From: Methanoregulaceae archaeon
GTDB lineage: Archaea > Halobacteriota > Methanomicrobia > Methanomicrobiales > Methanospirillaceae
NCBI GenBank assembly: GCA_013331215.1
Contig: DUGU01000250.1
Location: 1-6,482 of the forward strand
Direction: 5' to 3'
DNA: 6,482 nucleotides
Shown here piece by piece: positions 1 to 4,789 of this stretch (positions within the stretch are counted from its first letter, which is position 1; each line of letters opens with the position of its first letter). The position numbers and the translations under genes are program-made. Below the pieces are notes generated by a model that had not been told where the DNA came from, made no database searches, and saw only the letters and a program-made list of their open reading frames with translations.

Positions 1-248
1 GCCACGAGCCGGGTGAGGCCCGGGCCGGCGCCCCGCACCGTCACGTTCTCGGACGGCCGGAGGTACCGGTTGCCGGCCGACGTGAACCCGGCGTTGACGT
101 CGAAGTCCCCGGCGGAGAGCTCGATCTCCGCGCCCGGCACGGCGAGGGCCTGCGCGAGCACGGCCACGTCCGTCCTCCCGTCGCAGACGAAATCGGCCCG
201 GTCCCGGTCATGCTCCGGCGAGTTCCGGGCCGCGATCACGATAGTCAT
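1..248 (-). CDS. Partial beta-helix (pectate-lyase-like) protein, N-terminus only
   Basis: Starts at an ATG at 248 and is still open at the left edge, giving 82 residues. After a short strand (MTIVIAARNS) it has ADFVCDGRTDVAVLAQAL, then AEIELSAGDFDV, then LRPSENVTVRGAGPG. This order (DF.CDG.xD...L..AL, LSAGDF, ...NVTVRGAGPGLT) is the N-terminal signature of right-handed parallel beta-helix proteins of the pectate-lyase superfamily, which are frequent in methanogen surface proteins and viral fibres. The ATG overlaps the stop of the upstream gene (ATGA) and has GGGAGG seven bases before it, so the start is well supported. No signal peptide is visible, which fits a virion or fibre protein better than a secreted enzyme. 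Catalytic function cannot be judged because the rest of the protein is outside the window. Confidence 0.8.
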   Translation of the reverse strand, partial: MTIVIAARNSPEHDRDRADFVCDGRTDVAVLAQALAVPGAEIELSAGDFDVNAGFTSAGNRYLRPSENVTVRGAGPGLTRLV

Positions 249-514
249 CGCGGCGCCTCCCGGCAGACCAGTTCCCCGAGCGCTTCCAGGTCCGCCACGA
301 ACCGGCCGACGACGGAGGCGAGCTCCCGCGCCTCCTCGTCCGTGATCTCGCCGTCCGCGTTCAGACGGTGATAGACCGCCACCTCGGCGCAGAACGACCG
401 GACGACCGCGAGCACGGCATCGGCCCTCCGATCGTAGAACCAGATGCCGAGCCGGAACGCGACGGCCAGGCCGGCCGCGATGCTGGCCGCGGTCGCCCAC
501 GATTCAATCTCCAC
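245..514 (-). CDS. Small single-pass membrane protein (89 aa), holin-like in layout
   Basis: Begins with GTG at 514, five bases after a strong GGGGGAGGT site that lies inside the end of the upstream gene (11-base overlap). It ends in an ATGA overlap with the beta-helix gene. Residues about 6-27 (from WATAASIAAG through FRLGIWFY) form one hydrophobic helix followed by DRRAD, a positive stop. The rest is a soluble helical tail containing LNADGEITDEEARELASVV. That tail segment resembles tails of some phage holin-like miniproteins and looks superficially like an EF-hand loop, but the first calcium ligand is Arg. Neighbours are a 69-aa unknown and a beta-helix protein. A role in lysis or membrane anchoring is inference; only the membrane topology is well supported. 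Confidence 0.72.
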   Translation of the reverse strand: MEIESWATAASIAAGLAVAFRLGIWFYDRRADAVLAVVRSFCAEVAVYHRLNADGEITDEEARELASVVGRFVADLEALGELVCREAPR

Positions 515-713
515 GCTGACCTCCCCCGAGGCGGTCGCGAAAGAAGCCGGCCACCATGCCGGCGAGCGAAGTGTTGATCATGACCTCGTTGTGCGGGGCG
601 ACGCCAGGACCGATGGGATACATTATTACTGTCGGTAATAATGATAAATCCAGCGGCTCCTCAGCCCGGCTGGAATCGGGGAGATCCCCATGCCGTCCCG
701 GGAAACCGGTCAT
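504..713 (-). CDS. Hypothetical protein (69 aa) with embedded control region
   Basis: Not recognised as a family. The ATG at 713 overlaps the stop of the RHH/coiled-coil gene (ATGA) and follows GAGGTGAGGT, so this start is supported. Residues 1-25 are polar and Pro/Gly-rich. The middle is encoded by unusually AT-rich codons (residues 22-31, LDLSLLPTVI). The end (from about residue 44, VMINTSLAGMVAGFF) is mildly hydrophobic and could be amphipathic. An alternative in-frame ATG at 623 would give 39 residues, MYPIGPGVAPHNEVMI onward. It sits about 24 bases after a TATA-like GATTTATC (minus strand), consistent with a second, leaderless product. The base composition of the middle differs sharply from its neighbours, which may reflect a regulatory sequence inside the gene rather than protein constraint. 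Confidence 0.55.
   Translation of the reverse strand: MTGFPGRHGDLPDSSRAEEPLDLSLLPTVIMYPIGPGVAPHNEVMINTSLAGMVAGFFRDRLGGGQRGD
622..642. promoter_or_regulatory. AT-rich inverted repeat, possible operator
   Basis: Perfect 8-bp arms ATTATTAC (622-629) and GTAATAAT (635-642) are separated by 5 bases. The site lies in an otherwise GC-rich coding stretch. On the minus strand it falls directly between a TATA-like GATTTATC (650-643) and an in-frame ATG at 623. That placement suits an operator blocking an internal promoter for the 39-aa product and the two genes after it. The RHH protein encoded just upstream is an obvious candidate ligand, but this is inference. Confidence 0.5.
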
Positions 714-1300
714 ACCTCACCTCGTGCCGGCACCTGAGGGCGGAACTGGCGGAGCACGGCGATCACCTCGTCGCTCGTGACCTCGGCCCCGCACCGGCGC
801 GAGACCCGGGCGACCAGGGCTTCCCAGTCGTCGATCCAGGTCCCGTCGGTGTCGTTCTCGGGGAGCATCCGCGTGTACCATGCAGGGGGATCGTCACCGA
901 TGATCGCGTCCATCGCGTCCCGGACTCCCGTCGCCCTCGATGCGGCCAGGATCTCCCTCTCGGCCCGTTCGTCACGGAGCGCGACGAACTCGTCGTACTG
1001 CTGTTCGAGCACGGACCGCAACTCCTCCCCCAGCCGGTCGTCCTGGAGGTCGGCCGAGAGTGCGGCGATCTCCTGCTCGAGCGCGACCGTCGTCTTCTCG
1101 AGGCGGCGGAGCGTCCGCACCCGCCGCGCCCCGCCCTCAATGCACGGGTCGAGGCCGTACTTGCGGGCGAGGGCGTTGTTCAACAGGAGCGTCATGCTGT
1201 CGCCGCCCTCCCTGGCCGCTGCATGGAGGTCCGGCCGGACGTAGATCGAGACCCGCTTCCAGAGCCGCTTCGGCGCATGGTTCCACGGAGATCCGGCCAT
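710..1300 (-). CDS. RHH DNA-binding protein with coiled-coil tail (196 aa)
   Basis: Residues about 14-52 read KRVSIYVRPDLHAAAREG, a DSMTLLLNNAL helix and ARKYGLDP. This is one beta strand followed by two helices, as in ribbon-helix-helix (Arc/MetJ/CopG-type) regulators that bind DNA as dimers. Residues about 60-115 form a long charged helix (RTLRRLEKTTVALEQEIAAL, then LGEELRSVLEQQYDEF), probably a coiled coil. The last 80 residues (DAMDAIIGDDPPAWYTRMLP onward) match nothing I recognise. I chose ATG 1300 over the upstream ATG at 1339 for three reasons: it forms a TGATG overlap with a 25-aa leader ORF, it has GGGGTGG six bases before it, and the extra 13 residues lie inside a long palindrome. 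Autoregulation through that palindrome is plausible. The tail is long for a plain RHH repressor, so it may also bind a partner or segregate DNA. Confidence 0.8.
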   Translation of the reverse strand: MAGSPWNHAPKRLWKRVSIYVRPDLHAAAREGGDSMTLLLNNALARKYGLDPCIEGGARRVRTLRRLEKTTVALEQEIAALSADLQDDRLGEELRSVLEQQYDEFVALRDERAEREILAASRATGVRDAMDAIIGDDPPAWYTRMLPENDTDGTWIDDWEALVARVSRRCGAEVTSDEVIAVLRQFRPQVPARGEV

Positions 1301-1377
1301 CACCGCCACCCCGCCCGGCAACCCTGGAGCTGTGTCCACTCGCGATGTGGAGCTAGCTCTACATCTCCACTAGACAT
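1300..1377 (-). CDS. Possible 25-aa leader ORF upstream of the RHH gene
   Basis: Encodes MSSGDVELAPHREWTQLQGC plus five residues. The case rests on its signals: a textbook GGAGG (1390-1386) lies eight bases before its ATG, and its stop overlaps the start of the RHH gene as TGATG, the same coupling style as the rest of the operon. Nearly the whole ORF is made from a 58-bp imperfect palindrome, so the peptide sequence itself may be unimportant and the ORF may serve to carry ribosomes into the RHH gene. No family is recognised. Confidence 0.4.
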   Translation of the reverse strand: MSSGDVELAPHREWTQLQGCRAGWR

Positions 1378-1383
1378 AGCTCC
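1326..1383. repeat. 58-bp imperfect palindrome before the RHH gene
   Basis: The two 29-base halves, centred between 1354 and 1355, are complementary at 23 of 29 positions. The outer ends GGAGCT/AGCTCC match perfectly and the centre is TGTGGAGCTAGCTCTACA (1346-1363). The half-sites TGTGGAGCT, TGTAGAGCT, and CTATGTC versus GTGTCC give repeated, near-identical targets. Repeated short half-sites next to an RHH gene are typical of RHH autoregulatory operators. In RNA the same sequence could fold into a long hairpin that holds the leader ORF start. Confidence 0.6.
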
Positions 1384-1498
1384 AACCTCCTGTACGTACT
1401 GAGAGAGAGAGAGAGAGAGAGAGAGATAGCATGCCTTTCAGGACCGCTCTCCCAGCCTGCCGGCCCGTTCGTGATCTCTCCCACTCCGCGTCCGGCAT
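1370..1498 (-). CDS. Candidate 42-aa ORF containing the (TC)13 tract
   Basis: Runs from ATG 1498 (GGGTGCGG just before it) to a TAG at 1370 and reads MPDAEWERSRTGRQAGRAV, then KGML, then a Ser-Leu repeat encoded by the dinucleotide tract, then SVRTGGWSYV. It starts 33 bases after the upstream stop and overlaps the next small ORF by 8 bases, so it would fill an otherwise odd gap in the coupled operon. Against it: the sequence looks like low-complexity translation of a microsatellite and matches no family. If it is translated, a change of one repeat unit would shift its frame. Confidence 0.25.
   Translation of the reverse strand: MPDAEWERSRTGRQAGRAVLKGMLSLSLSLSLSVRTGGWSYV
1401..1426. repeat. 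(GA)13 dinucleotide microsatellite
   Basis: Twenty-six bases of uninterrupted GA on the plus strand (TC on the transcribed minus strand). It lies between the 67-aa gene and the RHH gene, 11 bases upstream of the GGAGG of the 25-aa leader ORF. Pure dinucleotide tracts of this length are rare in prokaryotes and prone to slippage during replication. Confidence 0.95.
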
Positions 1499-1531
1499 CC
1501 GCACCCGTCGTGAGGTTTGACGGGTTAGCCC

Positions 1532-1735
1532 TCATTCCCGCCTCCAGAGCAGCGACCCCGGCGGGATCTGCGAGAGCAGCATCGGCGGGATCCTGCGGTC
1601 GTCCGCGATGCAGACGAGGCCGCGGGGGCCGCGCCCGATGATCACGAGCACCTCCCACTCCCCGTCCGGCGTGCAGGCCCAGTACGTCCCCGGAGTCTGC
1701 GGTCGCTCGTCCGTGAAGCCGTCGTCGTCGATCAC
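1532..1735 (-). CDS. Hypothetical protein (67 aa)
   Basis: Starts at GTG 1735, which overlaps the stop of the upstream gene (GTGA) and has GGGGTGGTG just before it. The frame stays open further upstream, but that part is the Arg-rich antisense-like reading of the 70-aa gene. The protein has an acidic start (IDDDGFTDE), a central strand-rich part (PGTYWACTPDGEWEVLVIIG, then GLVCIADDRRIP) and the ending PPGSLLWRRE. The PGxYWAxxPDGEWEVLxI pattern recalls small phage and provirus proteins with an SH3-like or short beta-barrel look, but no named family is certain. It is the last gene before the gap that holds the microsatellite. Confidence 0.65.
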   Translation of the reverse strand: MIDDDGFTDERPQTPGTYWACTPDGEWEVLVIIGRGPRGLVCIADDRRIPPMLLSQIPPGSLLWRRE

Positions 1736-1944
1736 GGGCACCACCCCGCAGCGCGAAGGAGGTCGGCCGCGTTCCGCTGGTCGGCCTCGGCCATCATCAG
1801 CTCGTACAGGTCCTCGTCCCGGCCGCGGACGCGGAGCTCGGCCCAGCGCGTGACCGCGGCCAGAACCGAGCGCCAGGGCTCGCCGGCGGTGCCGGCCTCT
1901 TCGACGGCCCAGCCGACGCAGAGCAGGCATGGACACGCAATCAT
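1732..1944 (-). CDS. Cys-rich N-terminus, helical protein (70 aa)
   Basis: ATG 1944 overlaps the upstream stop (ATGA), with GGGGAGGAG seven bases before it. It begins MIACPCLLCVGW, with three cysteines at positions 4, 6 and 9, and a fourth near the end (GWCP, residue 69). The rest is two or three helices (PWRSVLAAVTRWAEL; DEDLYELMMAEADQRNAADL). Four cysteines could bind one metal ion, but spacing of the CxCxxC type is not diagnostic. No family is recognised. Its tight place between a zinc-knuckle miniprotein and the 67-aa gene shows it is made together with them. Confidence 0.65.
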   Translation of the reverse strand: MIACPCLLCVGWAVEEAGTAGEPWRSVLAAVTRWAELRVRGRDEDLYELMMAEADQRNAADLLRAAGWCP

Positions 1945-2117
1945 ACCGGCTCCTCCCCGGCTCCCATGCACTCGAGGCAGAGGTACCGGCCGTGCTCCCG
2001 GTGCGAGGCCATCGTCTCGGCCGGCGTGATCGGGGTCCCGCAGTCCGAGCAGTGGAGCGGGTCGTCCCGGATCGGCCGGCCGCAGGTGCCGCACCAGAGG
2101 TCGCCGTCGACTCCCAT
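1941..2117 (-). CDS. Triple-CxxC zinc-ribbon miniprotein (58 aa)
   Basis: Starts at ATG 2117, sharing a base with the upstream stop (TGATG; GGGGGTG lies just before), and ends in an ATGA overlap with the next gene. It has three CxxC pairs: C9/C12 (WCGTCGRPI), C23/C26 (HCSDCGTPI) and C47/C50 (YLCLECMG). The first two make a classic zinc-ribbon knuckle pair in the manner of rubredoxin-like and ribosome- or polymerase-associated ribbons. The third, with H39 or H42, could bind a second ion. Such miniproteins are common in archaeal viruses and proviruses, usually as nucleic-acid or protein adaptors. The specific role here is unknown. Confidence 0.75.
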   Translation of the reverse strand: MGVDGDLWCGTCGRPIRDDPLHCSDCGTPITPAETMASHREHGRYLCLECMGAGEEPV

Positions 2118-2461
2118 CAGGCACCCCCGGCGAGGATCGATATCGGCCCGTCGTCACGTGCGTAGTGAGCCGCGAGGTGCGCCCGCGGGATCAGGAACGC
2201 GGCCGTCACGACCGCGCAGACGGTCCCGGCTTCGAGAAACCCGAGGCCGGCCCGGAACGAGCCCCGGAGGACCGCGAGGCTCCGCGAGGCCACGATGTCT
2301 CCGACCGGCGCGTCCTCCGCGAAGAGCGCCGCGGGAAAGCCGGCGAGGAGGGGGGGAACCTCCTCCGCCGCGACGCGGTAGCACCCGCGCCGGGGGCCGG
2401 CCGCGAGCCGGACCTCGATCCCGTCGTCGTCGCGGACGGCCTCGCCGATGATCTGACTCAT
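2117..2461 (-). CDS. Hypothetical protein (114 aa)
   Basis: I take ATG 2461 as the start. It overlaps the upstream stop (ATGA) and has GGGAGG five bases before it; an in-frame ATG at 2497 would extend the protein 12 residues into the previous gene. It begins MSQIIGEAVRDDDGIEVRLA, followed by a strand-like GCYRVAAEEVPPLLAG. The C-terminal half is FRAGLGFLEAGTVCAVVTAAF and LIPRAHLAAHYARDDG, which is moderately hydrophobic but broken by charges, so it is more likely a beta or alpha/beta core than a membrane segment. It ends in a TGATG overlap. No family is recognised. The C7 run on the coding strand (2356-2350) is a possible slippage spot. Confidence 0.65.
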   Translation of the reverse strand: MSQIIGEAVRDDDGIEVRLAAGPRRGCYRVAAEEVPPLLAGFPAALFAEDAPVGDIVASRSLAVLRGSFRAGLGFLEAGTVCAVVTAAFLIPRAHLAAHYARDDGPISILAGGA

Positions 2462-2820
2462 CCCATCCTCCCGAGGGCGGCCATGCACTTCCGGCACCGT
2501 CGGTACGGACCGAGGTGCGCGGGCGGCGGTGGGAGCTCCTCGAAGCTCCCGGTGCTGAGGCAGGAGCCGCAGAGCGGGACTTCGACGCAGCTGTTCACGG
2601 CGTAGGCGTGGACGACGGGCGTGGTCCCGGGCCGCCTCCGCCAGACGACGCGGGCGGTCGCTTTGATCTCGTCCATGCCCGGGCTGATGCCCGTTGAGGG
2701 GGCCGCCGCGGCACGGATAGAGATCGTAACGCCAGCCTCTTGTGGGATGAGGACGCAGATCTCTGCGGCAGTCGTCACCCTCTCGTGCTTGGTCGCGGGG
2801 AGCGGGGCGCTGCCGTTCAT
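2458..2820 (-). CDS. Zinc-ribbon protein (120 aa)
   Basis: Starts at ATG 2820, which overlaps the stop of the 50-aa gene (ATGA) and has GGAGG seven bases before it. The N-terminal 75 residues look like a small beta-rich domain (EICVLIPQEAGVTISIRAAA; DEIKATARVVWRRRPGTTP). The C-terminus has two CxxC pairs, C84/C87 (VPLCGSCLSTG) and C109/C112 (YRRCRKCMAALG), separated by 21 residues with a Pro run. That gives one four-cysteine zinc site. This layout recurs in small phage and provirus proteins, where it suggests nucleic-acid or protein contact. No enzyme motif is visible. Confidence 0.72.
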   Translation of the reverse strand: MNGSAPLPATKHERVTTAAEICVLIPQEAGVTISIRAAAAPSTGISPGMDEIKATARVVWRRRPGTTPVVHAYAVNSCVEVPLCGSCLSTGSFEELPPPPAHLGPYRRCRKCMAALGRMG

Positions 2821-2969
2821 TCTGCTTCCTCCTCGATCTCCCAGAGCCCCCGCCGTACGGCCAGGGCCGTGAGCAGGTCGGCGTTCGTCTCCCCGATGCC
2901 CATCTCGCGCGCTATCTGCTGGATGCCGGCGCGCGCGATCGTGACCGGTATCATGCACTTGCACTGCAT
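2817..2969 (-). CDS. First gene of the leftward operon, HTH-like (50 aa)
   Basis: ATG 2969 follows GGAGGT at a good distance (8 bases), the first such site after the divergent intergenic region, and the gene ends ATGA into the zinc-ribbon gene. It reads MQCKCMIPVTIARAGI, then QQIAREMGIGETNADLLTAL, then AVRRGLWEIEEEAE. The central part suggests a short helix-turn-helix or a RHH-like helix pair, but at 50 residues it is at the lower limit for a DNA-binding fold. Being first in the operon would suit a small regulator. The Cys pair at residues 3 and 5 has no clear partner. Function is unknown. Confidence 0.6.
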   Translation of the reverse strand: MQCKCMIPVTIARAGIQQIAREMGIGETNADLLTALAVRRGLWEIEEEAE

Positions 2970-3205
2970 CTCTTAAAACCTCCATCTCGCGGAACAGGGA
3001 CGGCCGGCGTGGCCGGATCCCAACGCCGCAGCATCCGCCGTTCGGGAGCACCGCGGCCGGTGAACGGCCACTGGAGCGCCTTCGGGCGGATATTTGGTTC
3101 TGGTTCAAACATGCGGGTCATAATGACCACAAGTATACTGATTTCGGGTAAACGGTTCAACCTTTCGGAAAAAAAGAAAACATTAATAACATAAACTCCT
3201 AACGC
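2970..3205. promoter_or_regulatory. Divergent control region between the leftward operon and the rightward RHH gene
   Basis: No gene fits here. Leftward, a TATA-like AAATATCC (minus strand, about 3095-3088) would start transcripts near 3066. Rightward, the AT-rich stretch 3171-3192 (GGAAAAAAAGAAAA, then CATTAATAAC nearby) looks like a BRE plus TATA box, and AAGTATACT (3131-3139) is a second candidate. Three palindromes lie between: GGTCATAATGACC (3116-3128), AGTATACT (3132-3139) and GGTTCAACC (3154-3162). GGTTC also appears at 3096 and 3103. This is the layout of a two-way genetic switch. Confidence 0.65.
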
Positions 3206-3460
3206 ATGACAATGCCCGAGGACCAGATCACCTTCCGCACCAACCCCCGGATCAAGACCGCGATCGCCGAACTCGTCCGCCAGAAAGCCTACCGGAACAC
3301 GAGCGATTTCGTGAACCACGCGATTTTGCTGACGTTCCAGCTCGAGCAGATCCCGATCGACGGCGAGCTGATCGGCCCCGAGCCGATCGTGACGTTCTTC
3401 GAGTCCCCCCGCGGGCGCGCGCTGCTCAGGGAGCTGATCCGCGAGGTCCGGGAGGGCTGA
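3206..3460 (+). CDS. RHH (Arc/MetJ/CopG-type) transcriptional regulator (84 aa)
   Basis: Residues about 7-48 fit a ribbon-helix-helix dimer: strand QITFRTNP, helix RIKTAIAELVRQKA, turn YRNTS, helix DFVNHAILLTFQLEQ. A C-terminal extension ends in a charged helix (SPRGRALLRELIREVREG). No ribosome-binding site precedes the start. The TTAATAA box (3183-3189) lies about 26 bases before the second in-frame ATG (3212), so a leaderless transcript starting at residue 3 (MPEDQITF) is likely. The gene is divergent from the leftward operon, with palindromes between, so it probably represses that operon and itself. An antitoxin role is possible, because CopG-type antitoxins share this fold, but no toxin gene directly overlaps it. 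Confidence 0.82.
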   Translation: MTMPEDQITFRTNPRIKTAIAELVRQKAYRNTSDFVNHAILLTFQLEQIPIDGELIGPEPIVTFFESPRGRALLRELIREVREG

Positions 3461-3509
3461 TCTGTGCGGTGCCAGGTCGCGCAGAGAACGCCAACGCCGG
3501 ATCAACACG

Positions 3510-3517
3510 TTTAGATA
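3510..3517 (+). promoter_or_regulatory. TATA-like box of the three-gene operon
   Basis: TTTAGATA, centred about 59 bases before the ATG at 3573, predicts a transcript start near 3540 and a leader of about 30 bases. It lies after the RHH stop, so the three-gene operon can be transcribed apart from the RHH gene. Confidence 0.45.
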
Positions 3518-3572
3518 GGTTGACCTCAGATACTGCGTCGAGCACGCAGGAGACCACCGGGATTTCCGAGAA

Positions 3573-4319
3573 ATGACCGCACGGTACAGAAATCCGCCGC
3601 TTCTCGAGGCCGCGTGTGAGTTCGGCTTCCGTCCTGCCGATCCGTGGGACGATTCCGTACGCGACCGATTCCACGATCGTATCAGGGAGCGCTATCCGAG
3701 CAGGGGACAGAGCGTCCGCCAGAACTTCGAGGCCACGCCTCTCGCGGACGAGCGTGGCATCGGCCAGACGATGAACCTGAGCGCGACCGAGATCTCGGTC
3801 TTTGCCGACGCCGATCGGCGGACGTTCGTCCAGCTGGCGCCGGAGACGCTCACGGTCAACGTCACGACGCCGTACCCCTCGTGGGACGGTGTCAGGCCCC
3901 GCATCGAGGAGGCGCTCGACGCCCTGACGAACGCCATTCGTATCGACGCCCTGACATCTGCACGATTGATCTACATCGACCGTTTCGTCCTGCCGTCGAA
4001 CGCCCCGATCGACCAGTACTTCACCTTCCGGCCGCACCTCGCGCCGGCGTTCCCCTGGCTGGCCGCCGACTTCTACCTCGGGTTGCACGCGACAGATCCC
4101 GACGGGTCCGCGTACACCATCGAACTCAGGAGCGAGCAGCACGGTCAGGGTGATACCGATCAGTATCTGATGCGCTCGGAATATGCCGCCGAAACGGAAC
4201 AGTCCGCGAAAGCGGGGCTGGCCTGGATCGAGGGCGCGCACGAACGGGTCAACGAGCTCTTCGAGGCCTGCATCACGGACGACATGCGCGATCTCTTCGG
4301 CAGGGAGGATCCCGCATGA
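3573..4319 (+). CDS. TIGR04255 family protein (248 aa)
   Basis: The N-terminus YRNPPLLEAACEFGFRP (residues 4-20) is the hallmark of the TIGR04255 family (NPP..EA..EFxF.P). It continues with a predicted alpha/beta barrel-like region (AVNV-type strands at LTVNVTTPYPSWDGVRPRIE; SARLIYIDRFVLP) and an ending typical of the family, in which a helix follows an H..VNELFEACI motif (residues about 227-238). The length is close to the usual 240-270. The family is patchily distributed in bacteria and archaea, its biochemical role is unknown to me, and no catalytic motif is visible. The start has only a weak ribosome site (CGGGA), but the frame begins properly before the conserved motif. The stop overlaps the next ATG by four bases. 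Confidence 0.8.
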   Translation: MTARYRNPPLLEAACEFGFRPADPWDDSVRDRFHDRIRERYPSRGQSVRQNFEATPLADERGIGQTMNLSATEISVFADADRRTFVQLAPETLTVNVTTPYPSWDGVRPRIEEALDALTNAIRIDALTSARLIYIDRFVLPSNAPIDQYFTFRPHLAPAFPWLAADFYLGLHATDPDGSAYTIELRSEQHGQGDTDQYLMRSEYAAETEQSAKAGLAWIEGAHERVNELFEACITDDMRDLFGREDPA

Positions 4320-4789
4320 CACCGCCGGCCGCCCTCGATATCCTCGGGGACCGCTGGGGCCCCTCCTTTCTCAGGGGGTTCGGTGCCGTGGTCGGTCTCG
4401 CGCGACCGTTGCCTTCCACCGATCTGATGGAGGGCGACGTGGCGCTGCTCGCCCGCGCCAGGGATCTCATGCGGCTGCTCGAGCACGAGTTCGCAGTCGC
4501 GATTCCCGATGCCGTCGCCGTCGAGGACTACCTCGTCCGGTTTCCCGATACGCACATGCGTGTCGAGTACCTCGTCCTCTTCCTCCGCAGCGCCTTCGGA
4601 CCGGCGGTCCGCTTCGTGCTCGACGTCAACCGCGACCCCGAGATCGAGAACGAGTACCTACTGCTCCTCGTCAGGATGCCGTCCTTCGATGAACGAGCGT
4701 ATGAGCGGATCCGCCTGGTCCGGCATGTGGTCAACCGGAGGCTACCCGGCGGCGAGGGTCGGGTTCTCGCGACCACCGACTTTCGGTGA
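4316..4789 (+). CDS. Conserved-looking middle protein of the cassette (157 aa)
   Basis: ATG 4316 overlaps the TIGR04255 stop (ATGA) and has GGGAGG seven bases before it. The N-terminal 60 residues are Pro/Leu-rich with a helix (LLARARDLMRLLEHEF). The C-terminal half holds AVEDYLVRFPD, FVLDVNRDPEIENEYLLLLV, a helix (FDERAYERIRLVRHVVNRRL) and the final TTDFR. The DPEIE.EYLLLxVR segment with a terminal TTDFR looks like a recurring small family without a name that I can recall. The pattern gives a small alpha/beta domain. It makes no membrane or nuclease motif that I can see. Its fixed place between TIGR04255 and HEPN suggests an antitoxin, adaptor or sensor; this is inference. Confidence 0.72.
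   Translation: MTPPAALDILGDRWGPSFLRGFGAVVGLARPLPSTDLMEGDVALLARARDLMRLLEHEFAVAIPDAVAVEDYLVRFPDTHMRVEYLVLFLRSAFGPAVRFVLDVNRDPEIENEYLLLLVRMPSFDERAYERIRLVRHVVNRRLPGGEGRVLATTDFR

Noticed and set aside
290..340. Calcium-binding EF-hand in the 89-aa membrane protein (NADGEITDEE)
   Set aside because: The first loop ligand is Arg and there is only one loop; it is more likely a helix-capping segment.
641..1402. Long plus-strand frame (253 codons) opposite the RHH/coiled-coil gene
   Set aside because: Pro/Arg/Gly-rich antisense reading of a GC-rich gene. The minus-strand frame has an RHH domain, a coiled coil and coupled overlaps.
2458..3108. Extension of the zinc-ribbon gene to an ATG at 3108 (216 aa)
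   Set aside because: The extra 96 residues are an Arg-rich shadow of the 50-aa gene and the promoter region. ATG 2820 has the ribosome site and the ATGA overlap.
3094..3110. tRNA T-arm (GGTTCAAAC)
   Set aside because: No acceptor stem, D-arm or anticodon arm can be built around it.
3206..3460. RHH protein as the antitoxin of the HEPN cassette
   Set aside because: A 112-base gap with a separate TATA-like box follows it, and the palindromes lie on its divergent side. It fits better as repressor of the leftward operon, though it cannot be excluded.
3426..4322. Minus-strand frame of 298 codons across the TIGR04255 gene
   Set aside because: Exact antisense of a gene with a recognisable family motif and coupled downstream gene; its sequence looks like no protein family.
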